Shown here one piece after another: positions 31,701 to 41,700 of a stretch of 64,000 bases of DNA (position 1 is its first letter; each line of letters opens with the position of its first letter). The DNA is from Dryobates pubescens (lineage: Eukaryota > Chordata > Aves > Piciformes > Picidae). Where the stretch lies: the NCBI RefSeq assembly GCF_014839835.1, contig NC_071646.1:5456001-5520000 (forward strand), written 5' to 3'. Position numbers and translations under genes: made by a program. The notes beneath the pieces are model-generated. The model did not search any database. It had not been told where the DNA came from and saw only the letters and a list, made by a program, of their open reading frames with translations.

Positions 31701-34700
31701 CACCTTCCTGCTCCTTTCTGGGGTTTGGGTTAAGCTTTGAGGGCTCCAGTCTCAGCCTGGTGCCCCAGGAAAGGGTCATTCTGCCCATGGCATTGCTGCA
31801 GGAGGCCCCAAGCACCGTCCAGACACAGGTTTCCCCACCTCTGGCACACGCTGGTTCGGTTCAAAGCTGCCTCTGAGAGCTGAGGCCAAACCTTAAAGCG
31901 CTCCGGGGCCAAGCTGCAGCTGCTTTCGCTGCCCTGCGGGGGAAGGGTGCGGGCAGCCGGCGGCTGTGGCACGGAGCCCATGGGACACCTCGTCCCTGCC
32001 CCTGCCCTTCCCTTGGCACACAGCCAGGGAAGGGATCTCTGTGAAGCTTTGGCAGATCTGGGGCAAGTCACAGCCAAGGCTCAGAGCTCGCAGCCCCATC
32101 GCTCCCCGGCGCAATGCGCTCATCCTGGCTGGGCACCAGCGCCGGCTGGGGGCAGGGGCTGCTGCAGGGGCTGCTGCAGGGGCTGCTGCAGCTGCTTTCC
32201 CCCTTCACTCAGTGGCCTACACAGGAATTAATCTGGACTCTGATGATCTTGGAGGACCTTTTCTGGCCTGGATGATTCCCTGAATCTATTAAATGTTGGA
32301 AAGAAGGGCAACAAAGCTGGGGAGGGGTCTGGAGCACAGCCCTGGGAGGAGAGGCTGAGGGAGCTGGGGTTGCTTAGCCTGCAGAAGAGGAGGCTCAGGG
32401 GAGACCTCATTGCTCTCTACAGCTACCTGAAGGGAGGTTGGAGCCAGGTGGGGGTTGGGCTCTTCTCCCAGGCAAGCAGCACCAGAACAAGAGGACACAG
32501 TCTCAGGCTGTGCCAGGGGAGGTTTAGGCTGGAGGGGAGGAGAAAGTTCTTCCCAGCCAGAGAGATTGGCCCTGGGGATGTGCTGCCCAGGGAGGTGGTG
32601 GAGTCCCCATCCCTGGAGGTGTTTAGGAAGGGCCTGGATGAGGCACTTGGAGCCATGGTTGAGTTGATCAGAGGGTGTTGGGTGATAAGTTGGACCTGAT
32701 GATCTCCAAGGTCTCTTCCAACCTGGTTAATTCTATTCACTTCTATTCACTTCTATTCTTATTCTATTCTATTCTATTCTATTCTATTCTATTCTATTCT
32801 ATTCTATTCTATTCTATTCTATTCTATTCTATTCTATTCCATTCTATTCCATTCCATTCCATTCCATTCCATTCCATTCCATTCTATTCCATTCCATTCC
32901 ATTCTGCTCTGCTCTGCTCTGCTCTGCTCTACTTTTAACTCCCAAGGGAGGTGGTGGATTCCCTTACATGAGACAGGTCCAAACCCCAGCCTGACAGGGT
33001 GCTGGGCCAGCTCACTTCAACTGTATTCTTGGCCTGAAAGGTTGGGCTTAGATGCTCCTTGAGGTCCCTTCCCAGCTGGCAGTCTGTGGAGCCTGTGAAC
33101 CCTCCCTTGAAGCTGTGCTCCTCTCCCAGCAGATGAGGAGCAGCCTGACGGTTACTACGCGCGCGTCTCGGAGGAGCTTGGGCTGCTCCTGCAGGCCAGC
33201 GAGAGCCAAGGCAGCAGAGCAGATCCCCACAGTGCTGCCCCACGGCCAGCCAGCACTGACAGCATTGGTGAGTGCTGCCCTTGCCAGTGCTTCCTCTCTG
33301 GCATGCATAAAAACCGTCTGCATGAGCCCCAGAGCCTGCTGGGACCCTGACCCCAGGCTTCAGCTGACCTCAGCAAGCACAGGGAAGGCTCTGGGGGCAG
33401 GTTTTTGCCACCAGGGCTTGAGGTTGGGACAGAGTAAGTCAAAGGCTGGAGGGTGGTTTTGCTGGCTGAGGATAGGAAGACCCCTGGAAGAGGCTGGAAT
33501 GGGGTTTGGAGGGTTGGAGGTTGAGAACCATGGCTCAGGGAAGTTTCTCTGGGCACTAAACAGAGTTAGCCCCCAGGCAGCCAGCACCAGAAGAAGGGGA
33601 CACAGTCTCAAGCTGTGCCAGGGGAGGTTCAGGCTGGATAGTGGGAAGAAGTGCTTCCCAGAGGGAGATGTTTGCCATTGGGATGTGCTGCCCAGGGAGG
33701 TGGTGGAGTCACCATCCCTGGAGAGCTAGAAGAAAAGCCTGGATGAGGCACTGAGTGCCATGGTGTGGCTGACTGGATGGGGCTGGGTGATAGGTTGGAC
33801 TGGATGATCTTGAAGGTCTCTTCCAACCTGGTTAATTCTATGATTCTATCTGGGTGTGAGGCTTGGAGAAAGGGCTGGAGCTCACCTGAGACCTCTCTCT
33901 CTCTCTCTTTCTCTGCAGATGAAGCCATCAAGAGAATCGTTGCCCTGCTGCAGAATGCAGGAGATGAGCTGGACAGGGAGGTGAGAGGACAGCTGTGGTC
34001 AGCTGGGTGGGCTTGAGGGGGTCTGGGCCAAGCTCTGTGCTGCTGTGAAACACAGCAACAGCCTCGAGTGCCCTGGGGTGGCAAGCAGGGAAGTGAGGGA
34101 AATCAAGGCTCACTGACAGCACCTCCCAGCTCCCCAGTGGGATGTGGTGGTGGCTGGCTGTCTGTTCTCCCTCAGCCACACTCCTAGCACGGAGTGAGAG
34201 CACCAACACAAGGATGAGGTGGTGGAAGCCTCGTCCCTGGAGATGTTTGCAGCCAGGCTGGAGGTGGCTGTGAGCAACCTGCTGTGGGGTGAGGTGTCCC
34301 TGCCCATGGGAACTGGCTGAGCCTTGAGGGCCCTTCCAACCTTAACAATTCTATGACTCTATAACACAGGGTCATAGAATCACAGAATCAACAGGGTTGG
34401 AAAAGACCTCAGAGGTCATTGAGTCCAACCTATCACCCAGCACCATCTGATCAAGTAAACCATGGCACCAAGGGCCTCATCCAGGCTCTTCCTAAACACC
34501 TCCAGGGATGGGGACTCCACCACCTCCCTGGGCAGCACATCCCCAGGGCCAATCTCTCTTGCTGGGAAGAACTTCCTCCTCACCTCCAGCCTAACCCTTC
34601 CCTGGCACAGCTTGAGACTGTGTCCTCTTGTTCTGGTGCTGCTTGCCTGGGAGAAGAGCCCAACCCCCACCTGGCTCCAACCTCCCTGCAGGGAGTTGCA

Positions 34701-36665
34701 GAGAGCAAGAAGGTCTCCCCTGAGCCTCCTCTCCTGCAGGCTAAGCAACCCCAGCTCCCTCAGCCTCTCCTCTCATAGGGCTGTGCTCCAGACCCCTCCC
34801 CAGCCTCATTGCCCTTCTCTGGACACCTTCAAGTGTCTCAAAGTCCTTCTTGAATTGGGTCACTGCTGACAAATCTTCTCTTGCTCCCTGAGCAGCTGCG
34901 GGAGGACGCGCGGCTCCGGCTCTTCTTCAAGGACCTCTCCTACAGCTCCTTCAAGGACCTGGCTGACGCCTATGTGCACAGGGAAATGAGAGCCAGCAGG
35001 CCTGATGCTGACCTCCAGGAGGTCCAGTTTGCCTTCACAGTGCACCTCACTGCCAAGGTGGCTGGCATCTGCAACCAGGCCGTGAACAGGATCATGGGCT
35101 TCGGAACTCGCTACCTGGAGGATTCGTTGCCACCCTACGGCAAAATTCTGCAGGTAGGCAGCAGGAGCAGGGCTGGGGCTGAGCTTCCAGCAGCAGCAGG
35201 ACAGGGCAAGTGGTGTGAGGTTAGAATCATGGAACCACCAACTTGTTCTGTTTGGAGGGGTCCTTTAAGATCTGGCTGACAGTAGGCTGTACATGAGCCA
35301 GCAGTGTGCCCAGGGGGCCAAGAAGGCCAAGGGCATCAGGAAGAGTGTGGCCAGCAGCAGCAGGGAGCTCATCCTGCCCTGTGCTCAGCACTGCTGAGGC
35401 CACACCTGGAGTCCTGTGGCCAGTTCTGGGCCTCTCAGTTTAAGAAGGACATTGAGAGACTTGAAGGTGTCCAGAGAAGGGCAAGAAAGCTGGGGAGGGG
35501 TCTGGGGCACAGCCCTGGGAGGAGAGGCTGAGGGAGCTGGGGTTGCTTAGCCTGCAGGAGAGGAGGCTCAGGGGAGACCTTCTTGCTCTCTGCAACTCCC
35601 TGAAGGGAGGTTGGAGCCAGGTGGGGGTTGGGCTCTTCTCCCAGGCAAGCAGCAGCAGAACAAGAGGCCACAGTCTCAAGCTGTGCCAGGGGAGGTTTAG
35701 GCTGGATGTTAGGAAGAAATTCAGGGCACTGCTGCAGCTGCCCCGCGGCTCAGGGCACTGCTGCAGCTGCCCCCCCGGCTCAGGGCACTGCTGCAGCTGC
35801 CCCGCGGCTCAGGGCACTGCTGCAGCTGCCCCGCGGCTCAGGGCACTGCTGCAGCTGCCCCCCCGGCTCAGGGCACTGCTGCAGCTGCCCCCCCGGCTCA
35901 GGGCACTGCTGCAGCTGCTCCCCAGCACAGGGCACTGCTGCAGCTGCCCCCCCGGCTCAGGGCACTGCTGCAGCTGCCCCCCCGGCTCAGGGCACTGCTG
36001 CAGCTGCTCCCCAGCACAGGGCACTGCTGCAGCTGCCCCCCCGGCTCAGGGCACTGCTGCAGCTGCCCCCCCGGCTCCGGGCCCTGCTGCAGCTGCCCCC
36101 CCGGCTCAGGGCACTGCTGCAGCTGCCCCCCCGGCTCAGGGCACTGCTGCAGCTGCCCCCCCGGCTCAGGGCACTGCTGCAGCTGCCCCCCCGGCTCAGG
36201 GCACTGCTGCAGCTGCTCCCCAGCACAGGGCACTGCTGCAGCTGCCCCCCCGGCTCAGGGCACTGCTGCAGCTGCCCCCCCGGCTCAGGGCACTGCTGCA
36301 GCTGCCCCCCCGGCTCAGGGCACAGCTGCAGCTGCCCCCCCGGCTCAGGGCACTGCTGCAGCTGCCCCCCCGGCTCAGGGCACTGCTGCAGCTGCCCCCC
36401 CGGCTCAGGGCACTGCTGCAGCTGCCCCGCGGCTCAGGGCACTGCTGCGGCTGCCCCGCGGCTCAGGGCACTGCTGCAGCTGCCCCCCCGGCTCAGGGCA
36501 CTGCTGCAGCTGCAGCTTCCCCCGGGGAGAATTTCCTCCTCAACCCATCTGGAAGGACCAACAGCAGCAGCTTCGGTTTGGGGCTGGACCTCATGGATGT
36601 TTTCTTCCCTCTCTCAGGGGAGCAGAGACCAGTCCAGGACAGACAACTTCGAGAGCCCAGACTGA
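28721..36665 (+). CDS. BNIP5: BNIP5 (C6orf222), BH3-containing protein, 6 coding exons
   Basis: Exons 28721-28728, 30260-30984, 33133-33267, 33919-33980, 34896-35153 and 36618-36665 give 1236 nt, 411 codons plus TGA, in phase with GT-AG introns. BNIP5 is a little-studied protein named for binding BCL2-family survival proteins through a BH3 motif. Here the BH3 is at residues 296-310 ([15 protein letters not shown]): Leu300, Gly304 and Asp305 are the signature positions. The N-terminal two thirds is Lys/Glu/Ser-rich and probably disordered, with two hydrophobic-basic patches ([13 protein letters not shown] at 140-152; [13 protein letters not shown] at 200-212) like those I recall in mammalian BNIP5. 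The C-terminal 310-396 stretch looks helical ([19 protein letters not shown]). It lies 9.4 kb downstream of ETV7, same strand. If the exon 1 ATG is skipped, Met5 at 30264 is an in-frame start. Confidence 0.9.
28882..29107 (+). repeat. Inverted duplication arm 3L
   Basis: Reverse complement of 37715-37938, including 140 bp of non-CR1 sequence (TTGTTGTTGGGTGGTTGAGT, GGTCACAGAG) plus the same CR1 5' truncation point, so one is copied from the other. Confidence 0.85.
29030..29325 (+). mobile_element. CR1 fragment, subtype B, in BNIP5 intron 1
   Basis: Ends [41 protein letters not shown]. Confidence 0.9.
29405..29835 (+). mobile_element. CR1 fragment, subtype A, in BNIP5 intron 1
   Basis: [23 protein letters not shown]; ends ATTGATTGTATGATTCTAAG. 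Confidence 0.9.
30260..30984 (+). CDS. BNIP5: BNIP5 coding exon 2, large disordered exon
   Basis: Acceptor is a GGTTTT repeat plus CCCCCGCAG. Encodes residues 4-244: a helix-prone start ([20 protein letters not shown]), a charged middle, then the two hydrophobic-basic patches and KRPSCLPL. Donor CCAG-GTGGGA is directly followed by the 100-bp array. Confidence 0.92.
30996..31692. repeat. Tandem array, exact 100-bp period, 7 copies, telomere-like motif
   Basis: CCCTAACCCTGACCCTAACC starts at 31001, 31101, 31201, 31301, 31401, 31501 and 31601. The rest of the unit (CAACAGCACCTCCCTGAGCT, GGAAAGCTGGGGAGCTCAGT) is non-telomeric. Copies differ at only a few sites. Confidence 0.97.
31693..32289. other. 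BNIP5 intron 2, single-copy part
   Basis: No exon seen. GGGGCTGCTGCA repeats about three times at 32156-32192. Confidence 0.45.
32290..32740 (+). mobile_element. CR1 fragment, subtype A, in BNIP5 intron 2
   Basis: Ends CCTGGTTAATTCTATTCACT and passes into the pentamer array. [23 protein letters not shown]. Confidence 0.92.
32737..32932. repeat. Pentamer microsatellite (ATTCT, then ATTCC, then TGCTC)
   Basis: About 39 pentamers grown from the CR1 tail, in three successive variant blocks, showing stepwise expansion of point variants. Confidence 0.97.
32935..33078 (+). mobile_element. CR1 3' end, diverged
   Basis: GGGAGGTGGTGGATTCCCTT and GGTTGGGCTTAGATGCTCCT; no tail. Confidence 0.6.
33133..33267 (+). 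CDS. BNIP5: BNIP5 coding exon 3
   Basis: Begins after CCCAG-CAG, a NAGNAG acceptor. Encodes [20 protein letters not shown] and a Ser/Pro-rich end. Donor GTGAGT. The CR1 just upstream ends about 55 bp before the acceptor. Confidence 0.88.
33575..33852 (+). mobile_element. CR1 fragment, subtype A, in BNIP5 intron 3
   Basis: Ends 67 bp upstream of exon 4. Tail TTCTATGATTCTATC. Confidence 0.9.
33919..33980 (+). CDS. BNIP5: BNIP5 coding exon 4, BH3 exon
   Basis: Encodes [20 protein letters not shown] and Glu. A (CT)n tract, CTCTCTCTCTTTCTCTGCAG, forms the acceptor. Confidence 0.92.
34212..34370 (+). mobile_element. CR1 3' end, subtype B, in BNIP5 intron 4
   Basis: GGTGGAAGCCTCGTCCCTGG; ends CAATTCTATGACTCTATAAC. 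Confidence 0.85.
34372..34850 (-). mobile_element. CR1 fragment, subtype A, in BNIP5 intron 4
   Basis: Tail-to-tail with the previous copy. Its 5' truncation lies about 45 bp upstream of the exon 5 acceptor. Confidence 0.9.
34896..35153 (+). CDS. BNIP5: BNIP5 coding exon 5
   Basis: 86 codons in phase 0: [20 protein letters not shown] through [14 protein letters not shown] to KILQ. The most CpG-rich and best-ordered part of the protein. Donor GTAGGC. Confidence 0.92.
35270..35722 (+). mobile_element. CR1 fragment, subtype A, in BNIP5 intron 5
   Basis: Broken at GGAAGAAATTC where the 30-bp array starts, so the array has replaced the CR1 3' end. Confidence 0.9.
35722..36513. repeat. Minisatellite, 30-bp unit, about 26 copies, in BNIP5 intron 5
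   Basis: The unit is GGGCACTGCTGCAGCTGCCC plus CCCCGGCTCA; a variant is TCCCCAGCACA. Because 30 is divisible by 3, ORFs run through in several frames (413 and 345 codons on +, 111 on -). None has splice or homology support. Confidence 0.95.
36618..36665 (+). CDS. BNIP5: BNIP5 coding exon 6 and stop
   Basis: [15 protein letters not shown] then TGA at 36663-36665. Acceptor TTCTTCCCTCTCTCAG. Confidence 0.82.
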   Translation, partial: GSRDQSRTDNFESPD

Positions 36666-37100
36666 CATCGGCAGCTCCGAGGGGCTGGCGGCGCCTGGGA
36701 AGCCGAGGCTGCAGATTCGCTGCTGGGGGAGGGCGGGCGATGGACAGCCCCCGTTGGTCACCTGGATGTGGGGAGGTTTTCTGAGCTCTGGCTTGAAGAA
36801 CCTTTGAAGGGAAAACCCCACAGCAGCAGCCCCAGCAGCAGGAAATGCTTCCAACACTCCCCACTGGCAGGGGGCACAGGGGGTGGCAATCAAAGTGGGG
36901 CCAACCCCCCTGCCCCGTTTGCTGCTTCAGCTCCTGCCAAGTGTGGAGCTCAGGGCTGGGCTGTCTTGGGGTATTTATTGAGCTGCTCTTCTAGATGTGT
37001 CTGCCAGTGGACAACATCATTTTTGTACCTTCTGCTGTCAGCTTGGGGGGAACAAACCCTCCATCCCCCCCCCCAATAAACTCAAGCTCCAATTAATTAA
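36666..37100 (+). other. BNIP5 3' UTR
   Basis: From the stop to shortly after the AATAAA at 37075-37080. A WHIRL-like GU-rich downstream element (TTTGTCTGCTGGGTGG) follows at about 37122. Confidence 0.7.
37075..37080 (+). terminator. Poly(A) signal AATAAA of BNIP5
   Basis: Canonical hexamer 410 bp after the BNIP5 stop codon; cleavage expected about 37095-37105. Confidence 0.8.
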
Positions 37101-37242
37101 CCCTCCAACAAGTTGCTGCCTTTGTCTGCTGGGTGGTACAGGGATCAGGGTTTGCTTGCTGCTGGCTGGGGAGGGCTGCTCCTTCCCAGGCAGGTGCCAA
37201 GTGGCACAGAGGGAGGCTGGCAGCAGACACACAGCATGGCCA

Positions 37243-37830
37243 TGGAATCATGGAACTGCCAGGGTTGGAAGGGAGCTCCAGGCTCAGCCAGCTCCAAGCC
37301 CCTGCCATGGCCAGGGACACCTCACACCACAGCAGGTTGCTCACAGCCACCTCCAGCCTGGCTGCAAACACCTCCAGGCAGGAGGCTTCCACCACCTCCC
37401 TGGGCAGCCTGTGCCAGGCTCTCACCACCCTCCTGGCCAACAACTTCTTCCTCACAGCCAATCTGAATCTCCCCACTTCCAGTTCTGCTCCATCCCCCAC
37501 AGCCCTATCACTCCCTGACCCCCTCCAAAGTCCCTCCCCAGCTTTCTTGGAGCCCCCTTCAGATCCTGGGGGGCCATAAGAAGGTCTGCTGGGAGCCTTC
37601 TCCTCTCCAGCCTGCACAACCCCAACTCTCTCAGGCTGTCTGCAGAGCAGCTCCAGCCCTCTGCTCCTCCTTGTGGCCCTTCTCTGGACACCTTCCAGCA
37701 CAACATCCAATCTCCATCTCCCCACTTCTAGTTTTGCTCCACCCCCCCCAGTCCTATCCCTCCCTGACAGCCTCAAAATTCCCTTCCCCAGCTCTCTTGG
37801 ATCCTGTGGCTCTATGACTCTGTGACCATC
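37243..37830 (-). mobile_element. CR1 fragment, subtype B with internal partial duplication
   Basis: Same GATTGGATGTTGTGCTGGAA joint as at 21815-22232. The 5' part belongs to inverted duplication arm 3R. Confidence 0.85.
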
Positions 37831-37938
37831 AGGATCACTCCCACCCCAGCCTGGCCCTTTTGGGGGGGTGGGGGGGCAAGAACTCAAGCTGCCTTCACCT
37901 GAGCCCACACAAAGCCACTCAACCACCCAACAACAACT
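37715..37938 (-). repeat. Inverted duplication arm 3R
   Basis: Partner of 28882-29107. Together the arms enclose BNIP5 exons 2-6 and its poly(A) site. Confidence 0.85.
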
Positions 37939-37939
37939 C

Positions 37940-38659
37940 CTCAACCACCCTCATGGTGAAGAGCTATTTATAGCCATTGCCTTCCCAGCAGGAGGAGATC
38001 TGTTAGCCAAAGCAGCTTGATCTGCCACCAAGAGCTGGCTAAAGCTGCTTCCCTTGGCACAGGAGCTGCTCCTCCTGATGCTCCAGCGAGGGCCAAGGGG
38101 ATTTGCAGCTGCTGGGGTCTCACCTACGAGGCCTAAGGAGATGGAAAATGTCAAAGGGATTAAAGCCTAATCTCTGGGAAGGCTCTCAGCTAATCGTTGC
38201 CCAGACCCCTAAGCAGTGTCATGGATTAAAGCAGCTTGGGGCTGGGGGGGGATTGGCAGCACTCAGGGTGGTGGCACCACCACCAGCAGCAAGAGGAGCA
38301 GCAGGAGCAGCTCCCTGGCCAAGGCTGCAGCCGGCCCTGGGGTTCAGGAGGTAAAATGTTGAGGTTGGCAGTGTGCAAGAGGTGGAATGACCAAGGGAGT
38401 TCAAGGTGGTGCTGGGGGCAAACACACCTGAGGGGCTGGGGCAGGGACAGGCGGTGACAGCGCTCTGGGGGCCACCAGTGCCTGCCCAGCAGCTCCTCTC
38501 CCGCATGAGCTGAGCTTTTCAGCTCCTTTCAGACCTGAAGCAGAACACAGTGGGGAAGTGGAGCCCTAATAGGAAGGAAGCAGCCCTGCTCCCCTCCCCC
38601 AGACCAGCATCCCCCAGAGAAGTCCCTGGGGACACCTTCTTGTGGCCTTGCAGTGCCTA
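37940..38659. other. Unrecognised intergenic DNA
   Basis: CACCACCACCAGCAGCAAGA-type low complexity at 38276. No gene seen. Confidence 0.4.
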
Positions 38660-38765
38660 AAGGAGACAAGCAGTCACCACTCTCACTGTGCAGAGCTTCC
38701 TCCTGATGTCCAGCCTGAACCTGCCCTGCTCCATCCATTGTCCCTCATCCTGTGGATTCCCCTTC
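38660..38765 (-). mobile_element. CR1 fragment, other subtype
   Basis: The minus strand encodes RFRLDIRRKLCTVRVV. Short. Confidence 0.65.
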
Positions 38766-38867
38766 ATTGCCAGGGAGTTGCTGAGGTGGTTCCATAGCAG
38801 GCAGCTGCTTGTGCAGTGGTGCAGGCTGGTTGGGAGCCCAGTGTGGCTGAGCCATTCTTGGGCTGTG

Positions 38868-39045
38868 GTGCTGCCCCTGAGGGTGGGGAGAGCCTGTGCC
38901 AGGCTGCCCAGAGAGCTGGGAGCTGCCCCATGCCTGGCAGCAGTGCAGGGCAGGTTGTCTGGGGCTGTGAGCAACCTGCTGCAGCTGGGGATGTCCCTGC
39001 AGCTTTGAAGGTCCCTTCCCACCCAAACCAGCCTGGGATTCTCTG
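38868..39045 (+). mobile_element. CR1 3' end, subtype C
   Basis: [23 protein letters not shown]; internal deletion before the terminus. Confidence 0.85.
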
Positions 39046-39100
39046 CCAGAGCTGCAGAGGAATTCCCAGCTGCTAGAAAGCCCCAGGGAGGGGCACCCCT

Positions 39101-39170
39101 AGAATAGAATAGAATAGAATAGAATAGAATAGAATAGAATAGAATAGAATAGAATAGAATAGAATAGAAT
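39101..39170. repeat. (AGAAT)n microsatellite
   Basis: About 14 pure pentamers at the 3' tail of the following minus-strand CR1. Confidence 0.97.
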
Positions 39171-39495
39171 TAGCCAGGTTGGAAGAGACCTTTGAGATCA
39201 TCAAGTCCAACCTATCACCCAGCAGCATCTGATCAACTCAACCATGGCACCAAGTGCCTCAGCCAGGCTCTTCCTAAACACCTCCAGGGATGGGGACTCC
39301 ACCACCTCCCTGGGCAGCACATCCCCAGGGCCAATCTCTCTTGCTGGGAAGAACTTTTTCCTCACCCCCAGCCTAAACCTCCCCTGGCACAGCCTGAGAC
39401 TGTGTCCTCTTGTTCTGGTGCTGGGTGCCTGGGAGAAGAGCCCAACCCCCACCTGGCTCCAACCTCCCTTCAGGGAGCTGGAGAGAGCAACTTGC
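39170..39495 (-). mobile_element. CR1 fragment, subtype A
   Basis: [18 protein letters not shown] on the minus strand; 5' truncated. Confidence 0.9.
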
Positions 39496-40129
39496 TTGAG
39501 CTCTGCCTAGTTCAGCCCAGGCTTAGGACTGTGCCAAACACCAAACCCCACTCCTGGACTCTGCCCGGGGATGCCAGCAGCAAGGACAGGGCCAGCCCCA
39601 CGCTTCCTTGTGGCTGGCAACCAGGCTGGGAAGCTTTTATTGCAGGACAAACTGAAAGCTCTGCTGCTTGCCTGCAGCCTTCACAACATTCCCCTTCCCC
39701 GCCTGGAGCCGGGGGGAGCTGTGCTGGACTGTGACCGGGGCAGGGCGGGCTGGTGTCAGGGCCACAGCCGGGCCGGCCTGGGAGGATCACATGCTGTTAT
39801 CTGTGTGCTTTGCATCCGAGCTGAGGTGGTGCCCGGGGCAGGTTGGGGTTTGCATGGAGCAGAAAAGGCTTTTGTCTCCTCACTGACTTCCCGCAGGACC
39901 TCCTCTCCGCCTGGCCCCTGGGACGCCCCTGCCTGGCACGGCCCCGGTGAGCAGAACACCTCCTCCCTCCCATTCCTGCTCCTGAGCTTTCCCTGGCACC
40001 GTGGCTGAGCCCAGTAGCCTCCTTCTCTGCTCACCACACCTTGACCCACTGGCTGGGGCAGCAGTGATGGGGAATCAAGCAGCAAAACTCCCACAGCCTC
40101 TTAGCCAAGGGGCTCCTGGCCCCAGGTCA
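39496..40129. other. Intergenic DNA, moderately CpG-rich
   Basis: 39700-39930 has scattered CpGs. No exon could be supported. Confidence 0.4.
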
Positions 40130-40665
40130 TTGAATCATGGAAGCCTAGAATGGGCTGGGGTGGAAGGGACCTTAAAGACCATCCAGTGCTAACCCCTCTG
40201 CCATGGGCAGGGACACCTCCCAAGGAACACCCCCAGGCAGGGGGCAGCCACAGCCTCCCTGGGCAGCCTGTGCCAGAGTCTCCCCTCCCTCACTCTCAAC
40301 TATTTCTTCCTCCTCTCCACTCTCAGTCTCCCCTCTCCCAGCTCAAAGCCGTTGTTCCTCATCCTGGCACTCCCAGCCCTTGGCCAAAGTCCCTGCCCAG
40401 CTCTCCTGGAGCCCCTTCAGGTGCTGGAAGTCTGCTCTAAGGTCTTCCTGGAGCCTTCTCTTCTCCAGTATGAACAGCCCCAGCTCTCTCAACCTGTCCC
40501 CATAGGGGAGGTTCTCCAACCCTCTGATCATCTTCTTGGCCTCCTCTGGACTCATTCTAGCAGCTCCAGGTTATTCTTTTGTTGGAGACCCCAGGGCTGG
40601 AGGCAGTGCTGCAGGTGGGGGCTGAGCAGAGCAGAGCAGAGGGGCAGAATCCCCTCCCTGTGCTG
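40130..40665 (-). mobile_element. Older CR1 fragment
   Basis: CR1 terminus TGGAAGGGACCTTAAAGACC. The minus strand encodes [19 protein letters not shown]. Confidence 0.85.
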
Positions 40666-41113
40666 CTCTCTCCCTGCCCTGCCTGCAGCTCAGCTCTCAG
40701 CTGGCTCTGGGCTGCCAGGGACCACTGCTGGCTCCTGGGGAAAAGCAGCCCAGCCCAAAGCAGAGGTTCAGCTCCAGCCCAGCATGGTGGGCTCACAGTG
40801 GGAGCAGCCATGGCTGCTGCTAGTGAAGCACCCCAGGAGCCCAGGTCCCTTGTCCTGTGTGCTTCCAGCACCTTGCCTTAATCCCTTGGTTATAAAACTG
40901 AGGCTTTGATAGCCTGTGGCCACTGAAGATGTTAAGAAGGTATTAAAGAAGGCCAAGCTGTTAGCCCCAGGGCTTTGAGTGGTTTCCAGCTCTTGGTATT
41001 ACCTTCATCCTCCCCTGAACACCCTGCCGTGGCTGCAGCCAGCTCAGAGCCACCTCAGGAACATCCTGGGCTCACAGACAGCAACCAGCTGGGCACTGAT
41101 CCTGCCCTGCCTC
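40666..41113. other. Unrecognised intergenic DNA
   Basis: Nothing recognised. Confidence 0.4.
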
Positions 41114-41676
41114 TTGGCTCCCACTCAGCCTTGCCCAGGGACAGAGCATCTCCCAGGGCTGAGCCCCTGAGACAGAGCTGCCTGTTCCAACATAGAATCA
41201 TGGCATGATTTGGGTGGGAAAGGACCTTCAAAGCTCCTCCAGTCCAACCCCCTGCAGTCCCCAGGGACATCTGCAGCACTGATCCTGCCCTGCCAAAGAG
41301 AGCCCTGTGACCCACACAGCCCCCTGCCCACCTGGTGCTCAGTGACAGCTGCAGCCCTTCCCCTGAGTGCATGAAATCATCCACTCACAGAATGGTTTGG
41401 GTGGGAAGAGGCTTTAAAGCCCATCCAGTGCACCCCCTTGCACTCAGCAGGGACATCCCCAGCCAGAGCAGGCTGCTCCCAGCCCCAACCAACCTGCCCT
41501 GCACTGGTGCCAGGCATGGGGCAGCTCCCAGCTCTCTGGGCAGCCTGGCACAGGCTCTCCCCACCCTCAGGGGCAACCATTTCTCCCTTCTCTCCACTCT
41601 CAATCTGCCTCTTCTAGCTCCAAACCATCCCCCCTTGGCCAGTCCCAACAGGCCCTGCTCAAAACTCTGTCCCCAG
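41114..41676 (-). repeat. Inverted duplication arm 2R
   Basis: Partner of 27456-28014. Confidence 0.9.
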
Positions 41677-41700
41677 CTTCCTGATTGTCCTCTTGAAGCA
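41190..41700 (-). mobile_element. CR1 fragments, subtype C (tail 41195-41290; longer copy 41380-41700)
   Basis: Minus-strand [23 protein letters not shown]. Shared by duplication arms 2R and 4L. Confidence 0.88.

Noticed and set aside
31850-31870. tRNA B-box-like GGTTCGGTTCA
   Set aside because: No matching A box or cloverleaf around it.
35543-36784. 413-codon + strand ORF
   Set aside because: CR1 ORF2 remnant fused to a 30-bp minisatellite; lies in BNIP5 intron 5 and is low complexity, with sister frames equally open.
39571-40008. 145-codon ORF in CpG-richer intergenic DNA
   Set aside because: No homology, no splice context; overlapping frames are equally open.
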